From Desmonostoc vinosum HA7617-LM4 (lineage in GTDB: Bacteria > Cyanobacteriota > Cyanobacteriia > Cyanobacteriales > Nostocaceae), in assembly GCA_019359515.1 (NCBI GenBank), contig JAHHHC010000006.1, positions 1 through 64,000 of the forward strand: DNA of 64,000 nucleotides, read 5' to 3'. How positions within the stretch are numbered: position 1 is the first letter of the stretch; every line of letters begins with the position of its first letter. The notes under the pieces were generated by a model that had not been told where the DNA came from, did no database searches, and saw nothing but the letters and a program-made list of their open reading frames with translations. Shown piece after piece: positions 1-8,781 of this stretch. The translations under genes were made by a program, and so were the position numbers.

Positions 1-68
1 ACCGAAAAGACAAAACGTCATTCAGGCGTAAACGCCTTCCGGCAGCTTTCATCCCTTGCCTAAAGTAC

Positions 69-96
69 GGATGTGGCACTATGACGTGCCACATCC
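69..96. repeat. perfect 11-bp hairpin
   Basis: An 11-bp perfect inverted repeat (arms 69-79 and 86-96, loop TATGAC) lies in the gene-free stretch before the first gene. No T-run follows, so it is not a textbook terminator. It may be the 3' end of a gene outside the window or a dispersed palindrome. The rest of 1-412 shows no gene. Confidence 0.6.
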
Positions 97-303
97 TCAA
101 GGGTTTTCAGCCTAGCCATCCTTATAAATAACCTGTGATGGTGAGACCAGCCCCTTTTGATATACACAAACTGCCAAAGTGTTTTATACAATCTAAAATA
201 TACTACGTAAAATCAGCACTCAGCAATCAAATAACTGTCTAGCGCTTGCCAGCAATAATATAAAGACGTAGCGCTTTATCATAAAGTTTCATTATTTGCA
301 CTG

Positions 304-325
304 ATGTTGAGGTTTACTTCAACAT
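304..325. promoter_or_regulatory. inverted repeat upstream of the kinase gene
   Basis: ATGTTGA-N8-TCAACAT lies about 90 bases before the kinase start codon. It could be an operator or a leader hairpin. No regulator is implied by the sequence itself. Confidence 0.3.
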
Positions 326-412
326 GATTATTTGGTAAACTTATGTAATAACTCGAGTAAAATCTATGATGCATAAGTAAGCATCAAATAATATCGATCA
401 AGTAGCGTAAGT

Positions 413-1636
413 ATGGAACTGCCCCAAAGCAAAATTGAGACCATTAAACTCTTGGGGAGTGTAGATTGTGACAACACCTACTCCTCGTCATGTAGGACAC
501 GTAATACACACCAGTATCCTTTGCTTAAAAAGATACTTCGGAATCGCTTTGAGATTACTCAGGTATTGGGCAGCGGCGGATCTGGTGATACCTACTTAGC
601 AGTGGATCTGGACTTACCAGGAAAGCCTCATTGTGTCGTTAAGCATTTTAAACCAAAAGATTCTAATCCTGCTGTTGTGCCCATTGCCAAAAGCTTATTT
701 ACTCGTGAAGCAGAAGCTTTATATCAGTTAGGTAACAACCACGACCAAATTCCAACACTATTTGCTCATTTTGATGAAGATGGAGATTTTTACTTAGTTC
801 AAAGATTTGTAGACGGTTATGATTTAACTCAGGAAATTATAGTAGGTAAGTCTCTAAGTGAAAATGCGGTCTTTAATCTGTTAAAAGACATTCTAGAAGT
901 ATTGGCTTTTGTCCACCAGCACAACATCATTCACCGGGATATCAAACCTCAAAATATCATGCGGCGACACTCTGACGGCAAAGTTGTACTTATTGACTTT
1001 GGGAGTATCAAAAAACTTGGTGCTTTGGGAGCGAATGTTACAATTGCTGTCGGCACTCCTGGCTATATGCCCAGCGAACAGGCTAAGGGAAAACCAAAAC
1101 TTTGTAGTGATGTGTACGCAGTAGGCATGATTGGTATCCAAGCCCTAACAGGTTTACAGCCTAATCAACTGCAAGAAGATCCCGATACAGAAGAAATTAT
1201 TTGGCGTCACAAAGCACAGGTAAGCGACGCCCTTGCAGATGTTATTGACTTAATGGTGCGCGATCGCCATAGCCAACGTTATCAGTCTGCCACAGAAGCT
1301 TTACAAGCGCTACTTTCTACCAAATTGCCACCTTCGGTAACAATTGCTGAACCAAATCAAAATGCAGATCACAAATCTTTACCACTCTTTAGAAACTTTT
1401 TTTTACTACTGGGGATGGGTCTCGGTGTTACTACTAGCCTTGTAATATTAGTATTGTTCTATGCTTTTCTCAATGCAAATACATCATTGCCAGACCAACC
1501 TACTAAATTCAACAGATTAATGGATATTCCCACAAACAAATCATCAGATCAAAAAGAAGTTTGCAAGAATAATTGCACGATTGAAGAAAATACCAAAAGC
1601 CAGATTTATCCCCACCCCGTTAAAAAGAGTCAATGA
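413..1636 (+). CDS. membrane-anchored Ser/Thr protein kinase
   Basis: Hanks-type Ser/Thr kinase of 407 aa. Visible motifs: glycine loop GSGGSG (about 53-58), the VVKHF lysine (about 77), catalytic loop HRDIKPQN (174-181), metal-binding DFG (195-197) and activation segment GTPGYMPSEQ (214-223). A single hydrophobic segment at about 330-355 should anchor it in the membrane. The kinase domain would lie on the N-terminal, cytoplasmic side, with a short 50-residue tail outside. It starts at an ATG. Gene 2, a membrane-anchored phosphate-binding-like protein, follows after 94 bases on the same strand, so the two may form a sensing pair. The substrate is unknown. Confidence 0.93.
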   Translation: MELPQSKIETIKLLGSVDCDNTYSSSCRTRNTHQYPLLKKILRNRFEITQVLGSGGSGDTYLAVDLDLPGKPHCVVKHFKPKDSNPAVVPIAKSLFTREAEALYQLGNNHDQIPTLFAHFDEDGDFYLVQRFVDGYDLTQEIIVGKSLSENAVFNLLKDILEVLAFVHQHNIIHRDIKPQNIMRRHSDGKVVLIDFGSIKKLGALGANVTIAVGTPGYMPSEQAKGKPKLCSDVYAVGMIGIQALTGLQPNQLQEDPDTEEIIWRHKAQVSDALADVIDLMVRDRHSQRYQSATEALQALLSTKLPPSVTIAEPNQNADHKSLPLFRNFFLLLGMGLGVTTSLVILVLFYAFLNANTSLPDQPTKFNRLMDIPTNKSSDQKEVCKNNCTIEENTKSQIYPHPVKKSQ

Positions 1637-1730
1637 ACAGCGAATTATAATCATCACAACAAACTGATCAAAACTGAACTTTAAAAACCATAAATTTCTG
1701 TGTAATTCATAATATAAACAACATAAGCAA

Positions 1731-2834
1731 ATGAGTAATACACATCAAACAAAACCTGTCGTTAATACAGATAAAAAAAAGCCTGTAATTAATGCAGATA
1801 TTGCCCTATTCCTCAGAGGTTTAATTATTGGCAAACTGATGACTATCGTGGTTATTGGTGGACTGCTTTGGTGGTTACTAAAATCAAATTTATGGGTTCG
1901 CAGCAATGCCGAGTATTCCTCTGTTAGTTTAAATACTACTTCTGGTGAAGAATCTACCTTTAAGACAGTCATTGATGTTCCGAATGACTCATTTAAGTAT
2001 GGTGGTAGTACAGCTTGGGCACCTATTCGGCAATTAGTAGATTCTCAAATTCAAAGCGCCCGTCCTGAACTACAATTTCGCTACATAGACCCCGTTGGGG
2101 GTAGTCCTGGTTCTAGCTCAGGCATTCGTATGTTACTTGATGGACAATTAGACTTTGCTCAGTCCTCTCGTCCCGTCACAGATACAGAACGCGCCACTGC
2201 CAGAGAGCGAGGATTCACCCTTGAGCAACGTCCAGTAGGCATTGATGGCATAGCGGTAATAGTCAACCCATCGCTCAAAGTAACAGGTTTAACTGTTAAG
2301 CAATTACAACAGATTTATTTGGGAGAGATTACTAACTGGAAACAAGTAGGAGGGCCAGACTTGTCCATTACTCCTTTCTCCCAACGACCAGAAGATGCAG
2401 ATATCGCCATACTTTCTAATGGTAGCAATTTGAATATGCGATCGCCTGGCTCGAATGTCCACTACATTTACTCTACTACAGATGCAGTTCGCCAAGTCAG
2501 CCAAACCCCAGGTGGTATATACTATACCTCTGCTCGTGCAGTCGTAGGGCAATGCAGCGTCAGAGCTTTACCATTGGGACGCACCTCTGACCAATTCATT
2601 ACTCCCTACCGCCAACCATCAGTATCACCCGAACAGTGTCCACGTCAACGCAACCAGGTTAATACCGAAGCCATCAAAAACGGCAGCTATCCAATTACCA
2701 GCAACTTGTTTGTAATTATCAAGCACAACAAAAATCGTGAACAACGAGCCGGTCAAGTTTATGCCAATCTTTTACTGACCGACCAAGGTCAAAAAGCAAT
2801 TGAGCAAGCTGGTTTTATCCCAGTTCGGCAGTAA
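1731..2834 (+). CDS. PstS-like substrate-binding protein, membrane-anchored
   Basis: A 367-aa protein with one N-terminal transmembrane segment (about 33-50) followed by a PBP-like (phosphate-binding/PstS) domain covering the rest. Family-like segments include YGGSTAWAPIRQ, GSSSGIRMLLDGQLDFAQSS and the later PGGIYYTSA. There is no lipobox or cleavable signal, so it probably stays tethered. No pstCAB genes are nearby, so it is unlikely to serve the classical phosphate ABC transporter. Its place just after a membrane kinase suggests a ligand-sensing role, which is inference. Ligand specificity cannot be read from the sequence. Confidence 0.85.
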   Translation: MSNTHQTKPVVNTDKKKPVINADIALFLRGLIIGKLMTIVVIGGLLWWLLKSNLWVRSNAEYSSVSLNTTSGEESTFKTVIDVPNDSFKYGGSTAWAPIRQLVDSQIQSARPELQFRYIDPVGGSPGSSSGIRMLLDGQLDFAQSSRPVTDTERATARERGFTLEQRPVGIDGIAVIVNPSLKVTGLTVKQLQQIYLGEITNWKQVGGPDLSITPFSQRPEDADIAILSNGSNLNMRSPGSNVHYIYSTTDAVRQVSQTPGGIYYTSARAVVGQCSVRALPLGRTSDQFITPYRQPSVSPEQCPRQRNQVNTEAIKNGSYPITSNLFVIIKHNKNREQRAGQVYANLLLTDQGQKAIEQAGFIPVRQ

Positions 2835-2861
2835 TATCAGGTGCAGTTGCAGACTTGTCAT

Positions 2862-3944
2862 TTAATTACGTTGAAATGGAGTTCCCCAAATATTAATTCT
2901 GCGGTCAAATCCGCCACTGGCCAAAGTTTGACCATCTGGACTAAAAGCGATCGCACTTACCCAATCGCTATGTCCAACCAGTGTATATAGTAACTCACCT
3001 GTAGTTAAATTCCACACTTTAATACCATCTCTGCCGGCACTAGCGAGGGTTTGTCCGTCTGGGTTGATGGCAATAGCATTTACCCAATTGTTGTGTTCTG
3101 TGAAAGTACGGACTAAATCTCCAGAGTTGATATTCCAAAGTTTAACAGTGCGATCGCGACTAGCGCTAACCAATGTTTGCCCATCAGGTGTAAAAGCAAC
3201 AGCACTCACAGCAAAAGAATGAGCTACAAACCCACGAATTAACTTACCAGTACTCAAGTTCCACAGCTTGACTACACCTTTATTATCGCCACTCGCCAGA
3301 ATCTGGCCATCAGGACTCATGGCAAGTGTATAAATTAAGTTATCAAAGCGTACCAAAGTTCCTAATGGACGTTGTTGCAGTAAATCCCATAACCTAATCC
3401 CGTCTAAAGCGCCGCTGACGAGAACTTTACTATCAGGAGACACCGCTAAAGATAATACATTACTGGTATGTCCCACAAATGAGCGGGTAAACTTATAATT
3501 TCTGAGATTCCACAAGTTAATTGTGTTGTCATCACTACAGCTAACCAATGTTCGACCATCTGGTGAAATCACTAAAGATTCTACAGCTGATTTATGTGCT
3601 TTATTAATACTGCCCAACCTTTTACCACGTTGGACATTCCATAAACGAATTACACCTTCGCTTTCTGCACCCCCACTAACTAGAACTTGACTATCTGGAC
3701 TAAAAGCTAATGATTTAATCGTTCCTGCATGTCCGGCGAGTGAGTAAACTAGCTGAGGATTGGTAAAATTTCTAGTAGCTTGAGGGTCTTGTGCCACTTC
3801 ATTGGCAGCATGAGCAGTATTGTGCTTAAAACCTTTGCAAACCGTGATTGGCAAGGCTACAGCTGCCATCAATGCCAATATAATATACGGGCGAATTACA
3901 AAAACGCCACCTCCTTTTGTCTTACTCCTCACTACTGTCCTCAC
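2862..3944 (-). CDS. seven-repeat WD40 protein with N-terminal membrane segment
   Basis: A 360-aa protein. After a hydrophobic N-terminal helix (about 17-35) it has seven consecutive WD40 repeats ending in WNV/WNL/WDL/WNI/WGT, each with the SPDG(Q/R)TL(V/A)S strand signature. That is enough for one complete seven-bladed propeller, presumably exported or membrane-tethered. The called start is GTG at 3944. A strong AAAGGAGGT-like sequence lies inside the first codons, so the true start may be further in, for example at the ATG near residue 26. It is convergent with the binding-protein gene. Role unknown; propellers are interaction scaffolds. Confidence 0.85.
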   Translation of the reverse strand: MRTVVRSKTKGGGVFVIRPYIILALMAAVALPITVCKGFKHNTAHAANEVAQDPQATRNFTNPQLVYSLAGHAGTIKSLAFSPDSQVLVSGGAESEGVIRLWNVQRGKRLGSINKAHKSAVESLVISPDGRTLVSCSDDNTINLWNLRNYKFTRSFVGHTSNVLSLAVSPDSKVLVSGALDGIRLWDLLQQRPLGTLVRFDNLIYTLAMSPDGQILASGDNKGVVKLWNLSTGKLIRGFVAHSFAVSAVAFTPDGQTLVSASRDRTVKLWNINSGDLVRTFTEHNNWVNAIAINPDGQTLASAGRDGIKVWNLTTGELLYTLVGHSDWVSAIAFSPDGQTLASGGFDRRINIWGTPFQRN

Positions 3945-4012
3945 TTTCTAAATAAGTACGCAAGTTAACCTGACAAAGTTATAACTCAGCACTCAGCAAA
4001 CAGGGCACTCAT

Positions 4013-4049
4013 AAAAAACTTGATACCCTTAAATTTATTTATGGGTATC
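4013..4049 (-). terminator. terminator of the 98-aa membrane protein gene
   Basis: The inverted repeat GATACCC...GGGTATC (4022-4028 / 4043-4049) is followed, on the minus strand, by a run of six T (A-run 4013-4018). A T-rich stretch also lies on the other side, so it may work in both directions. Confidence 0.55.
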
Positions 4050-4175
4050 CTCTTTTTACTTTTTCAGGGAATTCCAAGAAATAAATTATCTAATTTTCTA
4101 GACTTTGCTACAACTTTGCCTCCCCCTGCTCCAAAGCAATGGCATATTTTTTTATTTGGCAGTCCCTAACACTAT

Positions 4176-4469
4176 CTATTGGTGAGGTTTTTTCTTAGAA
4201 ACGCTCAGCATTGGTAAAGCTGAACTAGAAGAACGAGATGGTAAATAATGTTGTACAACAGGTTCTTCAGGTATGGGACGACGTTGCTGGGTACGCCACA
4301 ACTTAAAGGCTAGCGTCATACCCGCTGTTCCCAAACCAAAAGCAAACAACGACCAGCTATCATCTAATCCACCAATTAAGGCATCTACAACACCCATCGT
4401 CATCAATACAGCGATGACTGGTTCTTTTCGGTAGGCTGACTTTAAAAAACGAGGTAATACAGCGTTCAT
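4176..4469 (-). CDS. small conserved membrane protein (unknown function)
   Basis: A 97-aa protein starting at the ATG at 4469; a GTG one codon upstream is possible. It has two hydrophobic stretches (about 17-35 and 39-58 from the ATG) separated by an acidic GGLDD turn. The C-terminal tail is polar, Ser/Pro-rich and ends in lysines. It looks like a two-helix membrane protein of the kind found in cyanobacteria, but I do not recognise the family. It has its own downstream terminator. The 318 bases between it and the next minus-strand gene hold only that gene's terminator. Confidence 0.6.
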   Translation of the reverse strand: MNAVLPRFLKSAYRKEPVIAVLMTMGVVDALIGGLDDSWSLFAFGLGTAGMTLAFKLWRTQQRRPIPEEPVVQHYLPSRSSSSALPMLSVSKKKPHQ

Positions 4470-4700
4470 CACAGCTTGGTTGGCTTTACTTCACCTTTTA
4501 TAGAATTTACCGATAATAATCACGATTTGTCCCTCTAATTGAAGGCATACGATATTATAATAGTCTTATAGGAGGAAAGAAAGTGTAGTAATCTACCTCT
4601 TGCATGTAGTAATTGCAGACCTAGATTTAAATTTACACTTTTGACTGTGCTTAATATTCAAATACAATAACTCACCCGATACAGTTTGTAATCAATTGCT

Positions 4701-4732
4701 AAAGTCAAAACCAGCTGGAATAACCAACTGGT
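4701..4732 (-). terminator. rho-independent terminator of the HLIP gene
   Basis: On the minus strand a 9-bp stem (ACCAGTTGG with CCAGCTGGT, one G-T pair, loop TTATT; plus coordinates 4710-4732) is followed by TTTGACTTT. It sits 55 bases after the HLIP stop codon. Confidence 0.7.
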
Positions 4733-4787
4733 CATAACTCATCTGACTACTAGTTTACAACTTATATACCTATATTTTCACATGGCA

Positions 4788-4958
4788 CTACTTCAGACCG
4801 AGCCATGATAGTACTCCTTGATTGGTGAGGTATTCAATCAACACCATCAAGATAAAGCCGATCATCGCTGCCCGACCATTCAAGCGCTCAGCATATTCAT
4901 TAAAGCCAAACTTGGGCTCTTCTAGTTTGGGCGTGATTGTTGGTTGTGGTTGTGTCAT
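4788..4958 (-). CDS. high-light-inducible protein (HLIP/SCP family)
   Basis: A 56-aa protein, too short for ordinary ORF cut-offs. The translation contains FGFNEYAERLNGRAAMIGF, the chlorophyll-binding signature of the CAB/ELIP/HLIP family: E-x-x-N-G-R-A-A-M-I-G. A single transmembrane helix follows (about residues 30-46), then a short polar C-terminus ending SWLGLK. HLIPs bind chlorophyll and carotenoid and protect photosystem assembly under high light. The ATG at 4958 is the only sensible start. It is transcribed away from alanine dehydrogenase, as a monocistronic unit with its own terminator. Confidence 0.92.
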   Translation of the reverse strand: MTQPQPTITPKLEEPKFGFNEYAERLNGRAAMIGFILMVLIEYLTNQGVLSWLGLK

Positions 4959-5030
4959 GTTCGAGAAACCTCTTTTTCGGCAAACGGGACTTAATATGTG
5001 GGTTGCGAGCTGGTTTCAGCGCTTGATTGC

Positions 5031-5068
5031 TCAGATAGCTTGAGTAAATTTAGTTTCAAGCTCTCTGA
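5031..5068. promoter_or_regulatory. 13-bp inverted repeat upstream of the HLIP gene
   Basis: The arms TCAGATAGCTTGA (5031-5043) and TCAAGCTCTCTGA (5056-5068) match at 12 of 13 positions around a 12-base loop. They lie 73 bases upstream of the HLIP start, between divergent HLIP and ald genes. It could be an operator or a leader hairpin. Nothing else is evident in 4959-5276. Confidence 0.35.
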
Positions 5069-5276
5069 TGAAGCAGCTGTGTAAACGCTCTGTTAACAAT
5101 TTGTAATTATTCTTTATATATTGTATGAATATTCGGGCAATAGTCAAGGGCAAGAGTGTGGAGTTGTGCAGATAAAGTTGCAACTCAAAAGACAGAGATT
5201 AGCTATCCCTAATACGGAAGTAGCAAGCTAGAAATTGGCAGGCTAAAGTTAAACAAAAAAATATCAGAGGCAGTAA

Positions 5277-6368
5277 ATGGAAATAGGCGTTCCCAAGGAA
5301 ACTAAAGATCAAGAGTTTCGAGTAGGGTTGAGTCCTTCTAGCGTGCGGGTACTGCGGGAAAATGGTCATGCCATCTTCGTGCAGACGCAAGCAGGTATTG
5401 GTGCTGGATTCACAGATGATGATTACAAAAGTGCCGGAGCAGAAATTGTCATCCCACCAGAAGCCGTTTGGAATCGAGATCTAGTGGTAAAAGTCAAAGA
5501 GCCACTAGTATCAGAATATCAATTTTTGCAGAAAGAACAGATCTTGTTTACTTATCTGCATTTAGCAGCCGATCGCAAATTAACCGAGCATTTGATTGAT
5601 TGTGGCACTTGTGCGATCGCTTACGAAACCGTAGAACAACCTGGTGCCAACAAACTCCCCCTCCTCACTCCCATGAGTGTGATTGCTGGTCGGCTAGCAG
5701 TACAATTTGGGGCGAGGTTTCTAGAACGCCAGCAAGGTGGGAAAGGCGTTCTTTTAGGCGGTGTCCCTGGAGTCAAACCAGGCAAAGTAGTGATTTTAGG
5801 TGGCGGTGTTGTCGGGACAGAAGCGGCTAAAATTGCTGTTGGCATGGGTGCTATAGTGCAAATTTTAGATGTCAATGTCGAACGTCTATCCTACTTAGAA
5901 ACTCTGTTTGGCTCTAGAGTCGAGTTACTTTACAGTAATTCTGCCCATATCGAAGCCGCCGTTCAAGAAGCCGACCTATTAATTGGTGGGGTTTTAGTGC
6001 CAGGACGTCGGACACCAATACTAGTATCTCGCGAATTGGTCAAACAAATGCATCCTGGTTCTGTAATAGTTGATGTTGCTGTTGACCAAGGCGGTTGTAT
6101 AGAAACTTTACATCCCACATCGCATACGAACCCGGTGTACCTTGAAGAAGGTGTAGTCCATTATGGCGTTCCCAATATGCCAGGAGCAGTACCTTGGACA
6201 GCAACCCAAGCCCTCAACAACAGTACATTACCTTATGTCATCCAGTTGGCAAATTTAGGAATTAAGGCACTAGAAACCAACTCAGCCTTAGCCAAGGGGG
6301 TAAATGTACAAAACCATCGTTTAGTGCATCCTGCTGTGCAAGAAGTATTCCCTGATTTAGTGAGTTAG
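5277..6368 (+). CDS. ald: alanine dehydrogenase
   Basis: A 363-aa protein of the usual length for NAD-dependent L-alanine dehydrogenase (L-alanine + NAD + water to pyruvate + ammonium + NADH). The N-terminus MEIGVPKETKDQEFRVGL is diagnostic of the AlaDH/transhydrogenase family. The YLHLAAD segment carries the catalytic His. The nucleotide-binding loop VVILGGGVVGTEAAKIAVGM lies at about 171-190, and VDVAVDQGGC and HYGVPNMPGAVPWTAT follow as in other AlaDHs. In heterocystous cyanobacteria it supports alanine catabolism and diazotrophic growth. It stands alone, with the HLIP gene diverging upstream and a transposon remnant downstream. Confidence 0.96.
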   Translation: MEIGVPKETKDQEFRVGLSPSSVRVLRENGHAIFVQTQAGIGAGFTDDDYKSAGAEIVIPPEAVWNRDLVVKVKEPLVSEYQFLQKEQILFTYLHLAADRKLTEHLIDCGTCAIAYETVEQPGANKLPLLTPMSVIAGRLAVQFGARFLERQQGGKGVLLGGVPGVKPGKVVILGGGVVGTEAAKIAVGMGAIVQILDVNVERLSYLETLFGSRVELLYSNSAHIEAAVQEADLLIGGVLVPGRRTPILVSRELVKQMHPGSVIVDVAVDQGGCIETLHPTSHTNPVYLEEGVVHYGVPNMPGAVPWTATQALNNSTLPYVIQLANLGIKALETNSALAKGVNVQNHRLVHPAVQEVFPDLVS

Positions 6369-6375
6369 GATCATA

Positions 6376-6466
6376 ATTGCACTAGACACAACTCCCGCAG
6401 AATTCGTTCCAGATGAACGTCCTGTAGAAGCACAGCATTGACACTCCCCTGGTTAGAAACCGGGGG
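6376..6466 (+). pseudogene. tnpB C-terminal remnant plus IS605-type right-end hairpin
   Basis: In one plus-strand frame the sequence reads TTPAEFVPDERPVEAQH then a stop (to 6441), resembling the C-terminal tail of IS200/IS605-family TnpB. It is followed at once by a 9-bp imperfect palindrome (6446-6466: CCCCTGGTT-AGA-AACCGGGGG), the kind of right-end hairpin used by these elements. Nothing upstream of 6376 encodes the rest of TnpB, because ald ends there. This is a scar left by deletion or an adjacent insertion. Confidence 0.6.
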
Positions 6467-6490
6467 CTTTACGCATCACGACTCATAAGC

Positions 6491-6521
6491 AAAAAAAGGA
6501 GGCAGTTATTAACTACCTCCT
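6491..6521 (-). terminator. terminator of the M48 peptidase gene
   Basis: On the minus strand an 11-bp stem (AGGAGGTAGTT / AACTGCCTCCT, one G-T pair, loop AAT) is followed by seven T. It lies 58 bases after the peptidase stop codon. Confidence 0.8.
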
Positions 6522-6578
6522 GAGCAAATAAAGCTTGGATGGAATGAGAAATGCTTTGACAGCAGGATAGAAACTCAG

Positions 6579-8579
6579 CTATCTACTGCTCAAAAACATC
6601 ATCAAGACCACTCCCAGGATAATCGATCCACCGCCAAGCATGAATGACCAAAAGCGATGGTAACTGTTGACGATGGTGCCATTTTCACTTTGGAGTTGAA
6701 TCAAATCCATCCAGGGTGCAACGCCACGACGGAACCAACCCACAGCCCCAACTTGTTCACCAATCAAGTTTTGCACTCGTTTCATCCCAAACAGGAAATT
6801 ACCCAAGGGGCCAAAGCGTGAAGCGTAGTGCAAATAAAGCATACCGCTACGGTCTTGAATTTTTAAATCGGAACCAAATTGATAACCTGCGTCGCCACGA
6901 CCAATTAATTGACCTGCAATTTTTGCAGGTTGTCCGCGCAATGGACTAGCGTATGGGTCTGACATCAGGGTGAGAATGTCGGTTGCTGGTGCTTGCTTGT
7001 AGTTGGGGAACATCACCAGAGCTTTGACGAGAATTCCTAAACCTAAACCAATTAATGGCGCACTTATGGTTAAAGCTGGGTTTTGAGAACTGGAAAAAAG
7101 CATCACACCCATGCATAAACCAGCTATTAAACCTATGGTTTCGGCACCGTACAACACGATATCTAACAAGAAGCTACCGTAAAGCTTACTCTTATTAAGA
7201 TTTTTGCCTTCACCAATAACTCGCCCCATATCGAACTCAGTCGGTAAACCTAGCTGTTCGGCATAGGTGCTGAGGGCGCGGACGCGTTTGCCTGTGAGTG
7301 GGTGAGTGGAATTTAATTCCATCCACCAACCCCAAGGGTTAAACATATCCCACAAAAAGACGCGACCGATTTTTTGAGGGTCGGAGGCGATACGGTAAGC
7401 TGTGCCTGTGGAAGCAGCAGCTTTGGGGTCATAGATACCCAAGGCGCGAGTCCCTTCAATCAGACGACTGGGCTCTTGGGCACGTGAACCTTCTTCTAAA
7501 ATGCCGTAAGCAATCTTAACTAAGGCGCGAGATAATCCATTGGGGTTGCCTGTAGTTTCTGCTGCAAAGTGGTCTGCAAAATACTCTCGTGTACGGGAGA
7601 GATAGAGTAGTAAATATGTACCAAGAATATAAAAAATATAAGCAACTAAAGCAGCACTTTGCATGGCGTCTTTGATTTTGCTGCTACCGCCGCCACGCCC
7701 TAATCTTCTAGCTGTGCTGTAAACCAAGTAGCAAATTTGTACTAAGGTGGAGGCTACTGTCATGACTGCAAAGTCCCAATGGACGATGTGCCCTAATTCG
7801 TGAGCATAGACGGTAGCAATTTCATCATCATCGAGATAAGTAAAAAGTCCTTGACTAACGACTAGGCGGGCACTGTTAGGTAATGAACCATAAGTAAAAG
7901 CCGTGGGGTTCTGGTCGTTAATAATTCCTAGTCTTGGTGTTTTGAGATTTTTTTGCTGACAGACTTGCTGAATAATTCTAGCTGTCTCTGGACTGAGGCT
8001 TTCAACTTCTGCCAACTCTACCCAACGGGTATGGTAAAGCCAGCTTTGAGTCAAGTCCATGAGGAATGGAGACAGAAAAAAGGCTGCAATATTGAAAATA
8101 AGGGTAATGGCAATTGCGATCGCTAGTCCATTGAGTGGATCATCACTACCTAAAATCAATACTAAGCTCAAACCTAAAACTAACACCATGCCAAACAGCA
8201 AGGTCATAGTGACGCCAGAAGCTAATGCCAAACTCCCGCCTACACCCCCCATCGCTAATTTCACCCCCAAAGTCGCAGCACGTCCGGTTTTTTGGATGGC
8301 GCTACTAGACTGGGTTGCTGATGATTTGGGTAAGGATTGACGGGCTTGTTCTGCCCAACTCCGCACTTGTGGGTTTTCACTCACCATTAACTTTTGACAC
8401 AAGCTTGTGGCTTTTTCGATGTCGCCTGTACTTTGATAAGCTTTCATTAGCCACATCTGCGCTGAAAGATAGTCTGGAGAATTGCGGTCAACACAATTTC
8501 CACAGAATTGCTCTAAAATTTCAATCGCTTCCTGATAACGTCCTTGTTTTAAGGCATCTAGTCCAGATTGCAATGTCAT
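6579..8579 (-). CDS. TPR-containing M48 family zinc metallopeptidase
   Basis: A 666-aa membrane protein. A helical, TPR-like N-terminus (ALKQGRYQEAIEILEQ) is followed by hydrophobic segments at about 110-180. An M48 peptidase domain then carries the zinc site YAHELGHIVHWD (HExxH about 260-264) and the third-ligand region TREYFADHFAAE. A membrane C-terminal half continues beyond. M48 enzymes (HtpX/Ste24 type) degrade or process membrane proteins. I place the start at the ATG at 8579, preceded by AAAGGAGA at good spacing; an upstream start at 8618 would add 13 residues without a clear ribosome site. It is monocistronic with a strong terminator. Confidence 0.9.
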   Translation of the reverse strand: MTLQSGLDALKQGRYQEAIEILEQFCGNCVDRNSPDYLSAQMWLMKAYQSTGDIEKATSLCQKLMVSENPQVRSWAEQARQSLPKSSATQSSSAIQKTGRAATLGVKLAMGGVGGSLALASGVTMTLLFGMVLVLGLSLVLILGSDDPLNGLAIAIAITLIFNIAAFFLSPFLMDLTQSWLYHTRWVELAEVESLSPETARIIQQVCQQKNLKTPRLGIINDQNPTAFTYGSLPNSARLVVSQGLFTYLDDDEIATVYAHELGHIVHWDFAVMTVASTLVQICYLVYSTARRLGRGGGSSKIKDAMQSAALVAYIFYILGTYLLLYLSRTREYFADHFAAETTGNPNGLSRALVKIAYGILEEGSRAQEPSRLIEGTRALGIYDPKAAASTGTAYRIASDPQKIGRVFLWDMFNPWGWWMELNSTHPLTGKRVRALSTYAEQLGLPTEFDMGRVIGEGKNLNKSKLYGSFLLDIVLYGAETIGLIAGLCMGVMLFSSSQNPALTISAPLIGLGLGILVKALVMFPNYKQAPATDILTLMSDPYASPLRGQPAKIAGQLIGRGDAGYQFGSDLKIQDRSGMLYLHYASRFGPLGNFLFGMKRVQNLIGEQVGAVGWFRRGVAPWMDLIQLQSENGTIVNSYHRFWSFMLGGGSIILGVVLMMFLSSR

Positions 8580-8781
8580 AGGCTCTCCTTTGTAAAGGAG
8601 TAGTATTTGATCAATCAATACTAGATATATACAGTATTCGTCATCGCCATTTCGGAAAGTGACCGATGTATAAATTGTATCTTTTTATTACAACTAGGGT
8701 TGTCAGGTAGACAATTGTAAACCAAAATCCAGATGCATGTGCCGCTAAAATAAAACTTAAAGACGCTCAAGGAGCAAGTCA

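Noticed and set aside
4822-5043. 73-aa plus-strand ORF
   Set aside because: It is antisense to the HLIP gene, has no family resemblance, and the HLIP frame carries a full motif.
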